Positions 1 through 7,735 of a stretch of DNA of 29,835 nucleotides are shown here, piece by piece. The DNA is from Methanobacteriota archaeon. Lineage in GTDB: Archaea; Thermoplasmatota; Poseidoniia; MGIII; CG-Epi1. The DNA lies in contig JAAZXP010000009.1 in NCBI GenBank assembly GCA_014240055.1, positions 1-29,835 on the forward strand, given 5' to 3'. Under the pieces are notes generated by a model. The model did not search any database and was not told where the DNA came from. It saw nothing but the letters and a program-made list of their open reading frames with translations. The position numbers were made by a program, and so were the translations under genes. The number at the start of each line of letters is the position of its first letter. Positions within the stretch are counted from its first letter, which is position 1.

Positions 1-64
1 ACCAGTAGCAGCAGAACCTGTAGTTGCTCAGGCAGTTGTGTTACCGGTCGATGAAGACTCTTAA
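1..64 (+). CDS. C-terminal tail of a gene cut by the left edge
   Basis: The frame starting at base 2 reads 20 residues, ending in V-L-P-V-D-E-D-S and a TAA stop at 62-64. The fragment is rich in alanine, valine and proline, which looks like a flexible C-terminal tail. Nothing in it identifies the family. The TATA box of the next gene begins seven bases after the stop, so the following heat-shock gene appears to be a separate transcript. Confidence 0.55.
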   Translation, partial: PVAAEPVVAQAVVLPVDEDS

Positions 65-70
65 GATTAG

Positions 71-80
71 TTTTATATAT
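71..80 (+). promoter_or_regulatory. TATA box of the hsp20 gene
   Basis: The run TTTTATATAT is a strong archaeal TATA box. Transcription would start near base 101-104, leaving a leader of about 25 bases before the ATG at 129. The leader contains GGTG at 121-124, a possible weak ribosome binding site. Confidence 0.6.
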
Positions 81-128
81 GTCTACTCAACTGTAGGTTT
101 ACAACTTTAGGTTGTATAGTGGTGTATT

Positions 129-710
129 ATGAACAGAAAGCGAGATAATAGAGACGGAGACTGGTTTAGCAGTAATGATTGGAATATAGATGATATATTT
201 GGAAATCTAGATAGTGAATTTCGTAAAATGCGTAAGCAAATGGATAATTTAATGAGAGATGCAGTTGAAGGTAATATTTCAGATAATTCGACAAATAAAC
301 CGTTTGTTTTTGGATTTTCAGTAACTTCAGGTCCAGATGGAATTCCTAAGTTTGAAGATTTTAGTAATAATCGCATTGAATCATTTTCTTCTTCGGAAAA
401 TGAAACGAAAGAACCTACTGTAGAGACTAGCCGTGAACCTCTTACAGATGTTAATGAAACAGACTCTGAGATTGCAATAACAGTAGAGTTGCCTGGTGTT
501 GCTAAAGAAGATATAGACATAAATGTAACAGAAAACAAGGTGGAAGTTAAGGTAGATACAGAAGCTAGAAATTATTTCAAAACAATCAATCTTTCTTGTG
601 ACGTCCAAACTAAGTCATCCAAGGCAACATACACTAATGGAATTTTGGACTTAGTATTGAAGAAGAAAATATCTGAAAAAGCCAAAGTCACTAAAGTAAA
701 AGTAAATTAA
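129..710 (+). CDS. hsp20: Hsp20 / alpha-crystallin family small heat-shock protein
   Basis: This 193-residue protein is an ATP-independent chaperone that should bind unfolding proteins in the cytoplasm as an oligomer. The alpha-crystallin domain fills roughly residues 105-190: a strand with V-E-L-P-G-V followed by K-E-D-I-D-I-N-V, and the late conserved segment T-Y-T-N-G-I-L-D-L-V-L-K-K, matching the A-x-x-x-N-G-V-L signature of the family. The first 100 residues are charged and low in complexity (W-F-S-S-N-D-W, many D, N, S and E), and form a longer N-terminal arm than in the roughly 150-residue archaeal proteins. The gene is monocistronic, with its own TATA box, and is convergent with nadM. 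Assignment to the family is firm; the client range is unknown. Confidence 0.9.
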   Translation: MNRKRDNRDGDWFSSNDWNIDDIFGNLDSEFRKMRKQMDNLMRDAVEGNISDNSTNKPFVFGFSVTSGPDGIPKFEDFSNNRIESFSSSENETKEPTVETSREPLTDVNETDSEIAITVELPGVAKEDIDINVTENKVEVKVDTEARNYFKTINLSCDVQTKSSKATYTNGILDLVLKKKISEKAKVTKVKVN

Positions 711-734
711 AATCACATAAATGATTATGTTATT
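711..734. terminator. AT-rich hairpin between convergent hsp20 and nadM
   Basis: Bases 711-720 and 725-734 are complementary at nine of ten positions around the loop ATGA. The hairpin starts right after the hsp20 stop and includes the nadM stop codon, so it could end transcription from both sides. It is AT-only apart from one G-C pair and therefore weak; archaeal termination usually relies on T-runs, so this is a tentative call. Confidence 0.35.
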
Positions 735-1210
735 TTCTCGAGATCAATATTGGAAATTATCTTGGCGACTGAGGAAGGTACATCCTTTTCCCAGCCACCA
801 TCCTCCATTATCGCCAGACGGATGGAAGACCCCTCCCAAACCTCGCGGTTAACCATTTTTGGAGTTATAACCTTATGACCGGCTTCTGTAAATAATCTAT
901 TAACTAGAGAATTACCCGTATAGACAATATCAAAGGAAGGTACTAGATTTTCTAGATGCGATACATAAAGATCATAATTATTGATGTCAGGAATCTCGTA
1001 AATTTCATAGTTACAATCTAATGTTTCCAATACAGATTCTATCATTGTTCTTCTCTCATCTTTTGTAAATGGATTTTCTTTAGTTCTTTTTTTTTGAGCA
1101 GAACCAATACATATTAAAGGACTTAATTTATCGTCAATTATCTTTTTTATTAAGGCTAAATGACCTAAATGGAAGGGTTGGAATCTTCCTAAAATTAATC
1201 CTTTTTTCAT
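725..1210 (-). CDS. nadM: Nicotinamide-nucleotide adenylyltransferase (archaeal NadM type)
   Basis: The enzyme joins NMN and ATP to make NAD+ and pyrophosphate, the last step of NAD synthesis. At 161 residues it has the usual archaeal length. Residues 7-17 read G-R-F-Q-P-F-H-L-G-H, the nucleotidyltransferase motif containing the H-x-G-H ATP-binding signature. The late motif E-G-S-S-I-R (about residues 125-130) stands where the family has I-S-G-T-x-I-R, a slight departure that keeps the Ser and Arg. The start ATG overlaps the serS stop (ATGA, 4 bases), so the two genes are cotranscribed and perhaps translationally coupled. Its 3' end faces hsp20. Family assignment is secure. Confidence 0.92.
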   Translation of the reverse strand: MKKGLILGRFQPFHLGHLALIKKIIDDKLSPLICIGSAQKKRTKENPFTKDERRTMIESVLETLDCNYEIYEIPDINNYDLYVSHLENLVPSFDIVYTGNSLVNRLFTEAGHKVITPKMVNREVWEGSSIRLAIMEDGGWEKDVPSSVAKIISNIDLEKIT

Positions 1211-2475
1211 TTAGCTTCTATGACTTCTTGATTTGCCATCCATTTTCGTAGAACTTTAGGTATAACGACACTTCCATCTTCCTTTTGATTATTTTCTACA
1301 ATTGAAGCTAGGGCTCTTGTTGTAGCTATAGCTGTAGAATTCAAGGTATGTGGAAAATTATTGCCATCCGATGTTCTGTATCTCATATTTAATCTTACAC
1401 TTTGATAAGACTTACAATTACTGGCACTAACTATTTCTTTCCATTGTTGTGACGCAGGCATCCAAGTTTCTAAATCATATTTTCGGGCAGCTACAGTACC
1501 TATGTCTCCGGTACAAATGTCTACGACTCTAAATGGAATCTCTAAACCTTCAAATATTTCAATTGCATTTTCAAGTATTTCCTTATGTAATTTTTCAGAA
1601 TCTTCAGGTTTACAGATAATCACTTGTTCAACTTTGGCAAATTGATGCACTCTCCATATTCCTCTATCACTCAGACCATGGGCGCCAACTTCTTTTCTAA
1701 AATTAGTTGAAAATCCAGCGTAACGTAATGGTTCTTCTTTAAGCTCTAAAATTTCATCCTTAAATCTTGCAGTCAAAGGATGTTCCGAAGTTGCGATAAG
1801 ATAAAAATCCTGTTCCTCAACTTTGTACATAACATCTTCAAAATCATTTAAGTCTACGACACCTTCATATGCCTCACGATTCATAAAAAAAGGAGGGATT
1901 GTGAGAGAGTAACCTTTCTGGTGAAGTATGTCAATTGCATAATTGACTAAGGCCATTTCTAATCTTGCTAGATCGCCAGTTAGAAAGTAAAATCGCCTAC
2001 CAGATACTTTAGCAGCTCGCTTAAGATCTGCACCGCCTATAATTTCAATTATTTCTTGATGTGATTTAACTTGTGATGTATTTATCTTAGGTCCATGTAC
2101 TGCAATTTCTTTGTTGTCATGCTCATCATTACCCAAGGGAACTTTCTTTTCTAAAATATTGGGTATCCGCATTCTATAGCTATCTCTTTCTACTAATGTT
2201 CTTTTTGTTAGTTCTTCATTATTATTAATTTTTTCTTTTATTCCTGCCATTTCAGTGAGTAGTTCAGAGATATCCTGACCCTTTTTTTTCAATTCTCCTA
2301 TTTGTTTAGAAATACTATTTCTTTTTGCCCTAATTTGGTTTCCTTCTTCAATTAATTCACGCCATCTTTTGTCTTGCTTAATCACATTTTTAAATACGTC
2401 ATCAGAAAGTTTTCTTCTTTCAAGATCCTTTAGTATTTCTTCCGGATTTTCCCGAAAGTTTTTCATTTCAAGCAT
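1207..2475 (-). CDS. serS: Seryl-tRNA synthetase (class II, common type)
   Basis: The protein charges tRNA-Ser (and tRNA-Sec where present) with serine. It has 422 residues, the normal length. The first 110 residues, beginning M-L-E-M-K-N-F-R-E-N-P-E, form the long antiparallel coiled-coil arm that grips the tRNA variable arm. Class II motif 2 is seen in F-R-K-E-V-G-A-H-G followed by R-G-I-W-R-V-H-Q-F, and motif 3 in T-L-N-S-T-A-I-A-T-T-R. It is the common bacterial/eukaryotic/archaeal form, not the rare methanogen form. It heads the serS-nadM pair and is divergent from hutI. A TATA-like box centred about 25 bases upstream predicts a leaderless mRNA. Operon pairing with nadM shows no obvious functional logic. 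Confidence 0.95.
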   Translation of the reverse strand: MLEMKNFRENPEEILKDLERRKLSDDVFKNVIKQDKRWRELIEEGNQIRAKRNSISKQIGELKKKGQDISELLTEMAGIKEKINNNEELTKRTLVERDSYRMRIPNILEKKVPLGNDEHDNKEIAVHGPKINTSQVKSHQEIIEIIGGADLKRAAKVSGRRFYFLTGDLARLEMALVNYAIDILHQKGYSLTIPPFFMNREAYEGVVDLNDFEDVMYKVEEQDFYLIATSEHPLTARFKDEILELKEEPLRYAGFSTNFRKEVGAHGLSDRGIWRVHQFAKVEQVIICKPEDSEKLHKEILENAIEIFEGLEIPFRVVDICTGDIGTVAARKYDLETWMPASQQWKEIVSASNCKSYQSVRLNMRYRTSDGNNFPHTLNSTAIATTRALASIVENNQKEDGSVVIPKVLRKWMANQEVIEAK

Positions 2476-2496
2476 TAGTTTTCAGAGAGCAATGGT

Positions 2497-2505
2497 CTTT
2501 ATGAG
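2497..2505. promoter_or_regulatory. Shared TATA-like box between divergent serS and hutI
   Basis: CTTTATGAG on the plus strand (CTCATAAAG on the minus strand) is the only TATA-like stretch in the 48-base gap. Its centre lies about 24 bases before the hutI ATG at 2524 and about 25 bases before the serS ATG at 2475. This fits leaderless transcription in both directions from one element. The match to a TATA consensus is imperfect and no transcript data are available. Confidence 0.4.
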
Positions 2506-2523
2506 CTTGCTCCATTGGAAATC

Positions 2524-3729
2524 ATGCTTCTTTTACGCGGTGCTGCTGAAGTCGTTACACCTCCCGTAACCTCAAAACCACTTTCAGGTGAGGCAATGGG
2601 GGAAGTTGAAAGGCACCCTAATACAGACATATTAATTGAAAATGATAGGATAATTGCAGTTGGTAAAGATTTAGAATCTTTAGCTTCAGAAGTGATAGAT
2701 GTGACTGGTAAAGTTATTGTTCCAGGCTTTGTGGATCCTCATACGCATTTAGTTTGGTCTGGTTCTCGTGAACATGAACTTGAATGGAAATTGAAAGGAC
2801 GTTCTTATCAAGAAATATTGGCAAGTGGTGGAGGGATATTGCGAACTGTAAAAGAAACACGTAATTCGGACATAGTAGACTTACAGGCAGAATCACTCTT
2901 ACGTTTTAAAAATGCCATTAAACACGGCAGTACTACAATTGAAATTAAATCAGGTTATGGTCTTGAAAAGGATACTGAGATTAAGCAATTAAAAGTTGCT
3001 AATTGGTTAGGTAGTTTAGGTCTTGCAGAGACTGTTGTTACATTCATGGGAGCTCATGCCTTACCAGAAGCAACCGATCGCTTTTCATATATTAATAAAG
3101 TTATACAAATGCTTCCAGAAGTTAAGGAATATTCAGATTTTTGTGATGTTTTTTGTGAGGAAGGGGCTTTTACCGAGAATGAAGCTCGTAAAATATTAGA
3201 AGCTGCAAAAGATCATGGTTTTAGTTTAAAGATACATGCAGATGAATTTGGAGACACTGGAGGTGGAAGACTTGCTGCAGACATTGGTGTGGTTAGTGCA
3301 GACCATCTTGCCGGTTCTACTTTAGAGACTATTAAGGAATTACAGAAAGCTGGTGTAATTGGTGTTCTTTTACCAGGCACACCTTTTGCAATACTTTCAG
3401 ATCATTTTTCACCAGCAAGAAAGATGATTGCTAATAATTTACCAATAGCATTAGCTACAGATTGCAATCCTAATTGTTATACTGAATCAATGCAATTTAT
3501 CCAGCAATTGGCAGTATTTAGAATGAAAATGACGCCTGCTGAGGCTTTAGTTGCCTCAACAATTAATGCAGCCTTGGCGATTGAAAAAACAGATAGAGGA
3601 TGCATCGCTGAAGGTTGGCGTGCAGATCTATTGATATGTAACATTCCCGATTATCGTCATCTAACTTATCACTTTGGAATGAATCATGTTGAGACGGTAA
3701 TTATTGGTGGTAAAGTTATAGATGCCTAA
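2524..3729 (+). CDS. hutI: Imidazolonepropionase
   Basis: This metal-dependent amidohydrolase opens the ring of 4-imidazolone-5-propionate to give formiminoglutamate, the third step of histidine breakdown. I take the ATG at 2524, giving M-L-L-L-R-G-A-A and 401 residues, rather than a TTG at 2515, because the TATA-like box predicts a transcript start at about 2524. Metal-site motifs are clear: V-D-P-H-T-H-L near residue 70, M-G-A-H-A-L-P, I-H-A-D-E-F and A-T-D-C-N-P-N. The segment K-G-R-S-Y-Q-E-I followed by A-S-G-G-G-I is characteristic of HutI. No other hut gene lies in the window, so the rest of the pathway must be elsewhere. The 3' end overlaps the next gene by 8 bases. Confidence 0.93.
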   Translation: MLLLRGAAEVVTPPVTSKPLSGEAMGEVERHPNTDILIENDRIIAVGKDLESLASEVIDVTGKVIVPGFVDPHTHLVWSGSREHELEWKLKGRSYQEILASGGGILRTVKETRNSDIVDLQAESLLRFKNAIKHGSTTIEIKSGYGLEKDTEIKQLKVANWLGSLGLAETVVTFMGAHALPEATDRFSYINKVIQMLPEVKEYSDFCDVFCEEGAFTENEARKILEAAKDHGFSLKIHADEFGDTGGGRLAADIGVVSADHLAGSTLETIKELQKAGVIGVLLPGTPFAILSDHFSPARKMIANNLPIALATDCNPNCYTESMQFIQQLAVFRMKMTPAEALVASTINAALAIEKTDRGCIAEGWRADLLICNIPDYRHLTYHFGMNHVETVIIGGKVIDA

Positions 3730-4699
3730 ACCTGTCAAACAGGCTGCCAAAGTGTTGTGGAATAGTACTCTCTATACTATATCTTTACCAGAGAGATACT
3801 TTAGAGGATTAACTGGAATAGTGGGCGGCATGTTGCATGAAACAACTGAGATTTTAATTCCTAATTTTGTTAAAGACACTACAACTTACAATCTCTTTGT
3901 AACTAATTTACTTCGTTTTGCAGTTGAGAATGTAGGTGAAGTTGAAGGCGTATATGATGATGAAGGACTTGATGGAGATTATGCAAGTCGTAAACTACTT
4001 GGCAATGCAATAGAGGGTATAGGAATAGCTACAGTACATGTGTCTCCACTATGGATATTTGCGTTTTTTGCAGATTCTGTGAAAGGTGGTAAAATGTACA
4101 TTAAACGATTGCGAACTGAATTAATTGAAAAAGGGTATATTGATTCAGAGAATGACTCAGACTCTATTCAGGATTTACTTGAAGGTATAGAACATACGAC
4201 AGCTAGTTTTGCTAAAAACATAGACACACCTCCATTGTCTAAGGATGACATCATACAAAATGTAAAAGAAATACAGGATTCGGTAGGAGGTTTGTTTTCT
4301 AAAACTGGCCAAGTTGCTGAAGATGCTAAAGATGAAATTTCTAATTTGATACAGCAATTTTTAGATACAGCTTCTGAAGAAAACCAAAGCCTAATGGAAT
4401 TAAGTGGTGTTATGACATTACAAGCAACGGAAAGGGCTAAGAAAGCTGCAGGAGTAGCAATCACAGCACCCCAAGTGGCTGGCCAAATTCTTTATGAAAA
4501 CATTTTAGAATATTATAGTGAGACATTATCCGATATTCATGAGAAAGGGTATGCAACCGTAGCAAGTGAGACTATAGATCCTTATGGTAATGCAATAATT
4601 AAACAATTTAGTTCCGATAAAGAAACTTGGACTGAAAAACTTTTTAGAGGTTCTGGCCAGGGTTTAAAGCGTATTTTCGGCATGCAAACCTCCAAATAG
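3722..4699 (+). CDS. Conserved-looking protein of unknown function, 325 residues
   Basis: I do not recognise this family. The protein has no signal peptide. Residues 1-110 are mixed helical with two moderately hydrophobic stretches (around T-G-I-V-G-G-M-L and V-S-P-L-W-I-F-A-F-F-A), suggesting membrane-associated rather than membrane-spanning segments. Residues 150-250 are charged, helical and alanine-rich (V-A-E-D-A-K-D-E-I-S-N-L-I-Q-Q-F), resembling amphipathic-helix proteins that coat membranes or granules, but that is only an impression. The start ATG overlaps the end of hutI by 8 bases, with GGTGG 11 bases upstream, so it is probably translated from the hutI mRNA. Its stop abuts the SRP RNA, and the presumed SRP promoter lies within its last 13 codons. 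Confidence 0.75.
   Translation: MPKPVKQAAKVLWNSTLYTISLPERYFRGLTGIVGGMLHETTEILIPNFVKDTTTYNLFVTNLLRFAVENVGEVEGVYDDEGLDGDYASRKLLGNAIEGIGIATVHVSPLWIFAFFADSVKGGKMYIKRLRTELIEKGYIDSENDSDSIQDLLEGIEHTTASFAKNIDTPPLSKDDIIQNVKEIQDSVGGLFSKTGQVAEDAKDEISNLIQQFLDTASEENQSLMELSGVMTLQATERAKKAAGVAITAPQVAGQILYENILEYYSETLSDIHEKGYATVASETIDPYGNAIIKQFSSDKETWTEKLFRGSGQGLKRIFGMQTSK
4663..4670 (+). promoter_or_regulatory. Candidate TATA box of the SRP RNA, inside the upstream gene
   Basis: TTTAAAGC is the best TATA-like element upstream of the SRP RNA. It would place the transcript start near 4690-4699, matching the 5' side of the terminal helix. It lies inside the coding region of the 325-residue protein. Confidence 0.4.
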
Positions 4700-5011
4700 T
4701 CGTACTGAAGAGAGGTAAAGCTAGACTTGGCCGGGGAGCTAGACGTACCCTGTAACCCTCAACCGCCTTTAGGGGGGGCGACAGCTGGTGACGGCGCATC
4801 CAGTGGGCTGTCTAATCCGCATTTCAACTGAGATATCCTGTCCCTCGGGGTCACAGGTGATTAATGAGATTTACCGGAGGGTAGGTTTCGAATCTTCATC
4901 ATGGAAACCGGGTCAGGCCCGGAAGGGAGCAGCCTCACCGTGGACTTCTGACGCTCGAGTGGGTCGCGGGGTTGAGAAGAAATGTGGTGTCTGACATCTT
5001 ACTAGGACGAC
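4699..5011 (+). ncRNA. ffs: 7S RNA of the signal recognition particle
   Basis: This RNA is the scaffold of the particle that delivers signal-peptide-bearing ribosomes to the membrane. The domain IV hallmark is unmistakable: 4911-4934 contains GGTCAGGCCCGGAAGGGAGC and the following AGCC, with the GGAA tetraloop at 4921-4924 closed by CCC/GGG, the binding site of SRP54. In the 5' Alu part, CCTGTAACC (TGTAAC at 4751-4756) is the conserved U-turn of archaeal 7S RNAs. The ends are set by pairing of GTCGT (4699-4703) with ACGAC (5007-5011) in helix 1, so the length is about 313 nucleotides, as expected for archaea. GC content is well above that of the flanks. Exact ends are uncertain by several bases. 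Short reading frames inside it are not genes. Confidence 0.93.
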
Positions 5012-5029
5012 AACATCAGTGGTCTGGCA

Positions 5030-6979
5030 CTATTTTGCTAAAGCTCGCAACCATTTTCTTCCAGGACTCCATTCAGTAAACATAGTTAGTAACATTCCAA
5101 CTATTGTTAACACAGCTCCAATCCAAACTAGTATTATTCCTGGGATTTCTCTTACGGTTATTGTAGCAGTACTATCACTCTCGGAACCTCCAGGTATTGC
5201 ACTGTTGAGAGTTATGTATAGGTCACGATGTAGATCATGTTGAAGATATATTTGAGTTGTTTCTTCATTTGTTTCACTATGTATTGCCTTAGAAATTATG
5301 TCTTCAATTATAATTTTATTATTGCTCTTTTCTATTAATTTTATTGAAGCTGTAAGTTTAATTTCATCTTGATTTGGTTCCATGGCTATTTCATCTAATT
5401 CTAAAATAAAATTTCCAACGGAAGCTCTCCCTCCTTCATCAAGAGTAACACTTGTTTCTGTTCCTAAACCATACGAGAAACAATATCCTACTAGTATAAG
5501 CATAATACCTAGATGTGCAGTATAGGGGCCCCAAGCTCTGAGCATGGGTAATAATTTCTTTGTACGATATTTCCACATATATCTGAAAATTGAAAATCCA
5601 CAAATAAACGCCCAAGGAATCATAGCCCCTACCATCCAACTTCTTCCTTCAGAAGTTAGTGCATAAATTAGACTGAATACAAGTCCAAAGCCTACCAAGA
5701 TTAAGATATTTTGCAATTCCATAAAAGGCCTTAAGGTATGTATTGTAAAAATTGCAGCTAAAACTACTACAAATGGTGCCAATCTTATTTCAAAAACTTC
5801 AGGTTCGAGGTACCCATTGGCTCGTACAAATAAAAGAACTAAAGTTACTGTAAGTATGAGTAATTGGGTGTATATTGCAGCAAAAAAAGTATTATCTTCA
5901 CTAAACAGATCATCTTTAGTTTCCTTTCTAACTTTTTCTTCTTTAGTTGGATTGTAATTTAACCATATTAACCCAATAGTCAAAGCAAAACTTAGAATCA
6001 TTAATATGAAAAAACCTCTTACAGAGATGTCATTTTCTAAAACATAACCTAATCGACTCCAAGCACCACCTGTATCTTCAACAATAAACGAATGGACTGA
6101 AGACCAAATACCTCCTCTAGTAACAAAAGATTCTAGTAATACTAATACAAAACTCAACATTGCCAATAGTGGCCCTAAAATAGCATAGTTATTTTTGCGT
6201 CGTGACATCACTGAAGTGTGCAAAAGACTAGTCATAGCTAACCACGGTAATAATCCTGCAGTTTCTACAGGATCCCAAGCCCAGTAACCGCCCCAGCCAA
6301 GAGTTACATATGCCCAATATCCTCCAAGGACTAAGGCTAGACTCATTCCAATCCACGAAGCTCGTCCCCATCTTTTGATTGTGTCATTCCAATTCTTATT
6401 TTTGGTTATTAGATAAGCCATTCCTGAAGAATAAAGTAGGACAATCATACCATATGATAAAAACACAATTGGGGGGTGAATAATCATGTATGGAGATAGT
6501 AATAGAGGGTTAAGTCCAGTTCCAAAATCGGGTGTTATTTCATTTCTTTCAAATGGATTTATATATAATTGAATAATTGTTAATGCTAACAGAAGAATAC
6601 AAGCAATAAGAGACGTTATTTCTTTTTGAGAATCTTCTTTATTACATAATTTTCTTTCAGTCACTATTGAAGCAATAGTTGCCCAACTCCATATTAGAAG
6701 AGTTCCATCTCTACCAGCCCAGACTCCAGCTAGTTTGTATCCTATAGACAGTTCTTCAGAAGAATAATCTGAGACATAAGCCAATCTCAGATCAGTTTTT
6801 AAAAAATAATATATCAGTATTATTAATGAAATAGAATGCACTCCTAATATTGAATATAGTAGAGAATCAAAGTTCCGTTTGTCAAGTTCATTTGTATTAC
6901 GGAGGTTCTTATATCCAAAATATAGGGCTGCAATTATTAGTAAAGGATTAAGATAAATTAATATTTCATCGAAATTCAT
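5030..6979 (-). CDS. ccmF: Cytochrome c-type biogenesis protein CcmF (haem lyase subunit)
   Basis: CcmF is the core of the system I machinery that ligates haem to apocytochrome c on the outer face of the membrane. At 649 residues and roughly 14-15 hydrophobic segments it matches the bacterial protein. The tryptophan-rich haem-handling motif is at about residues 228-245 (W-G-G-Y-W-A-W-D-P-V-E-T-A-G-L-L-P-W). Histidines expected to flank it are present in I-H-P-P-I-V-F and L-L-H-T-S. Near the C-terminus come H-L-G-I-M-L-I-L-V-G-Y, a soluble external domain of about 120 residues, a last helix, and the ending P-G-R-K-W. The start ATG overlaps the stop of the upstream 163-residue gene by 4 bases. 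Other ccm genes (ccmE, ccmC, ccmABH) are not in the window. The gene ends convergently just after the SRP RNA. Confidence 0.92.
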   Translation of the reverse strand: MNFDEILIYLNPLLIIAALYFGYKNLRNTNELDKRNFDSLLYSILGVHSISLIILIYYFLKTDLRLAYVSDYSSEELSIGYKLAGVWAGRDGTLLIWSWATIASIVTERKLCNKEDSQKEITSLIACILLLALTIIQLYINPFERNEITPDFGTGLNPLLLSPYMIIHPPIVFLSYGMIVLLYSSGMAYLITKNKNWNDTIKRWGRASWIGMSLALVLGGYWAYVTLGWGGYWAWDPVETAGLLPWLAMTSLLHTSVMSRRKNNYAILGPLLAMLSFVLVLLESFVTRGGIWSSVHSFIVEDTGGAWSRLGYVLENDISVRGFFILMILSFALTIGLIWLNYNPTKEEKVRKETKDDLFSEDNTFFAAIYTQLLILTVTLVLLFVRANGYLEPEVFEIRLAPFVVVLAAIFTIHTLRPFMELQNILILVGFGLVFSLIYALTSEGRSWMVGAMIPWAFICGFSIFRYMWKYRTKKLLPMLRAWGPYTAHLGIMLILVGYCFSYGLGTETSVTLDEGGRASVGNFILELDEIAMEPNQDEIKLTASIKLIEKSNNKIIIEDIISKAIHSETNEETTQIYLQHDLHRDLYITLNSAIPGGSESDSTATITVREIPGIILVWIGAVLTIVGMLLTMFTEWSPGRKWLRALAK

Positions 6980-7467
6980 CTTCGACCGCTAAGTGCTATA
7001 ACTGCAATTACTAGAATAATGGAGATGAAACTTATAGACGGTAGTAGAGAGTCATCTTCTGAGGTTTCAGATTTAATATTTACTTTAAAGTAGTGTGAAT
7101 CTCCCATCTCTTTAACTTCTAATCCTTCATAATAAGTATAGGCAGCTGGTATTTTTTCAGTAGTATTATCAGTATTCTCGATTTCATATTTGTAGCCAGG
7201 ATAATCATTATCTTTTACTTGGTATGTAAATTCGAATCTTCCGTTGTCTGTATCATTACGTTCTTTACTTTCTGGTCTATAACAAGTATGTGGGTCTTCT
7301 AAAGTGCATACATAAAAAGTGATACTTTTGACGTTCTCATCAGTATCTATTATTGCCGTAAAACTTTCTCCAGCAGTCACTTCATTGGGCGAGTGAGACA
7401 TTTCAGAAACTGCAGAGGGGAGTAGGAAAACAAGGGCAAAGACAAATAGTCGTTTCACGTGTAACAT
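6976..7467 (-). CDS. Exported single-pass protein of unknown function next to ccmF
   Basis: This 163-residue protein has an N-terminal signal peptide (K-R-L-F-V-F-A-L-V-F-L-L-P-S-A), an external beta-rich domain of about 115 residues and one C-terminal membrane helix ending in the basic S-G-R-R. The outer domain looks Ig-like: it opens with E-V-T-A-G-E-S-F-T-A-I-I and holds two cysteines in C-T-L-E-D-P-H-T-C, close enough for a disulfide or a CxnC metal/haem-type site. The 4-base overlap with ccmF implies a coupled role, perhaps in presenting apocytochrome or in thiol chemistry, but that is inference. It is not CcmE (no H-x-x-x-Y haem motif) and not a recognisable CcmH (no L-R-C-x-x-C). Confidence 0.75.
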   Translation of the reverse strand: MLHVKRLFVFALVFLLPSAVSEMSHSPNEVTAGESFTAIIDTDENVKSITFYVCTLEDPHTCYRPESKERNDTDNGRFEFTYQVKDNDYPGYKYEIENTDNTTEKIPAAYTYYEGLEVKEMGDSHYFKVNIKSETSEDDSLLPSISFISIILVIAVIALSGRR

Positions 7468-7494
7468 AATTATAATTTAATATCATGGAGTTTA

Positions 7495-7692
7495 TTAACT
7501 TTCTTCATCCATTTTTTTCCATCTAATCCAGCTGATTGAAAGACTAGCTACTGCAAACAATACGATTATTGGGTATAGTGCATCCATCCAAACACCAACA
7601 AAACTGATGCCACCTATAGTAACTGCAGCTGCTCCAAATGTGCATATAATTCCAAATATTAGGAATGGTCTAAAATCCTGTTCTAAATCCAT
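7495..7692 (-). CDS. Small two-helix membrane protein heading the ccmF cluster
   Basis: The 65-residue product has two predicted membrane helices (about residues 10-31 and 37-55), followed by W-I-R-W-K-K and an acidic end. It precedes the 163-residue gene by 27 bases. Its ATG at 7692 lies about 28 bases after a good TATA box, which supports a leaderless mRNA and makes it a real gene despite its size. It could be a small accessory of cytochrome c maturation, in the way CcmD is in bacteria, but CcmD has one helix and no similarity is evident. Confidence 0.65.
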   Translation of the reverse strand: MDLEQDFRPFLIFGIICTFGAAAVTIGGISFVGVWMDALYPIIVLFAVASLSISWIRWKKMDEES

Positions 7693-7705
7693 CTTACCCC
7701 AAATT

Positions 7706-7725
7706 CATTAAAGGGTTATATTATA
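7706..7725. promoter_or_regulatory. Divergent promoter region of coaD and the ccmF cluster
   Basis: The palindromic TTATATTATA at 7716-7725 lies about 28 bases before the ATG at 7692 on the minus strand and fits as its TATA box. For coaD on the plus strand this element is too close to the TTG at 7736; ATTAAAG at 7706-7712, 27 bases before that codon, fits better. Both predicted transcripts would be leaderless. Confidence 0.45.
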
Positions 7726-7735
7726 GTTCACTTGT

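Noticed and set aside
2515..2517. TTG at 2515 as the start of hutI
   Set aside because: It lies upstream of the transcript start predicted by the TATA-like box, and the ATG at 2524 gives the usual family N-terminus.
4788..5243. Two short plus-strand open frames in and after the SRP RNA
   Set aside because: The first lies within the 7S RNA. The second is antisense to the end of ccmF. Neither resembles a protein.
6976..7040. C-terminal helix plus basic end of the 163-residue protein as an archaeosortase sorting signal
   Set aside because: There is no P-G-F or similar motif before the helix, so it is more simply a C-terminal membrane anchor.
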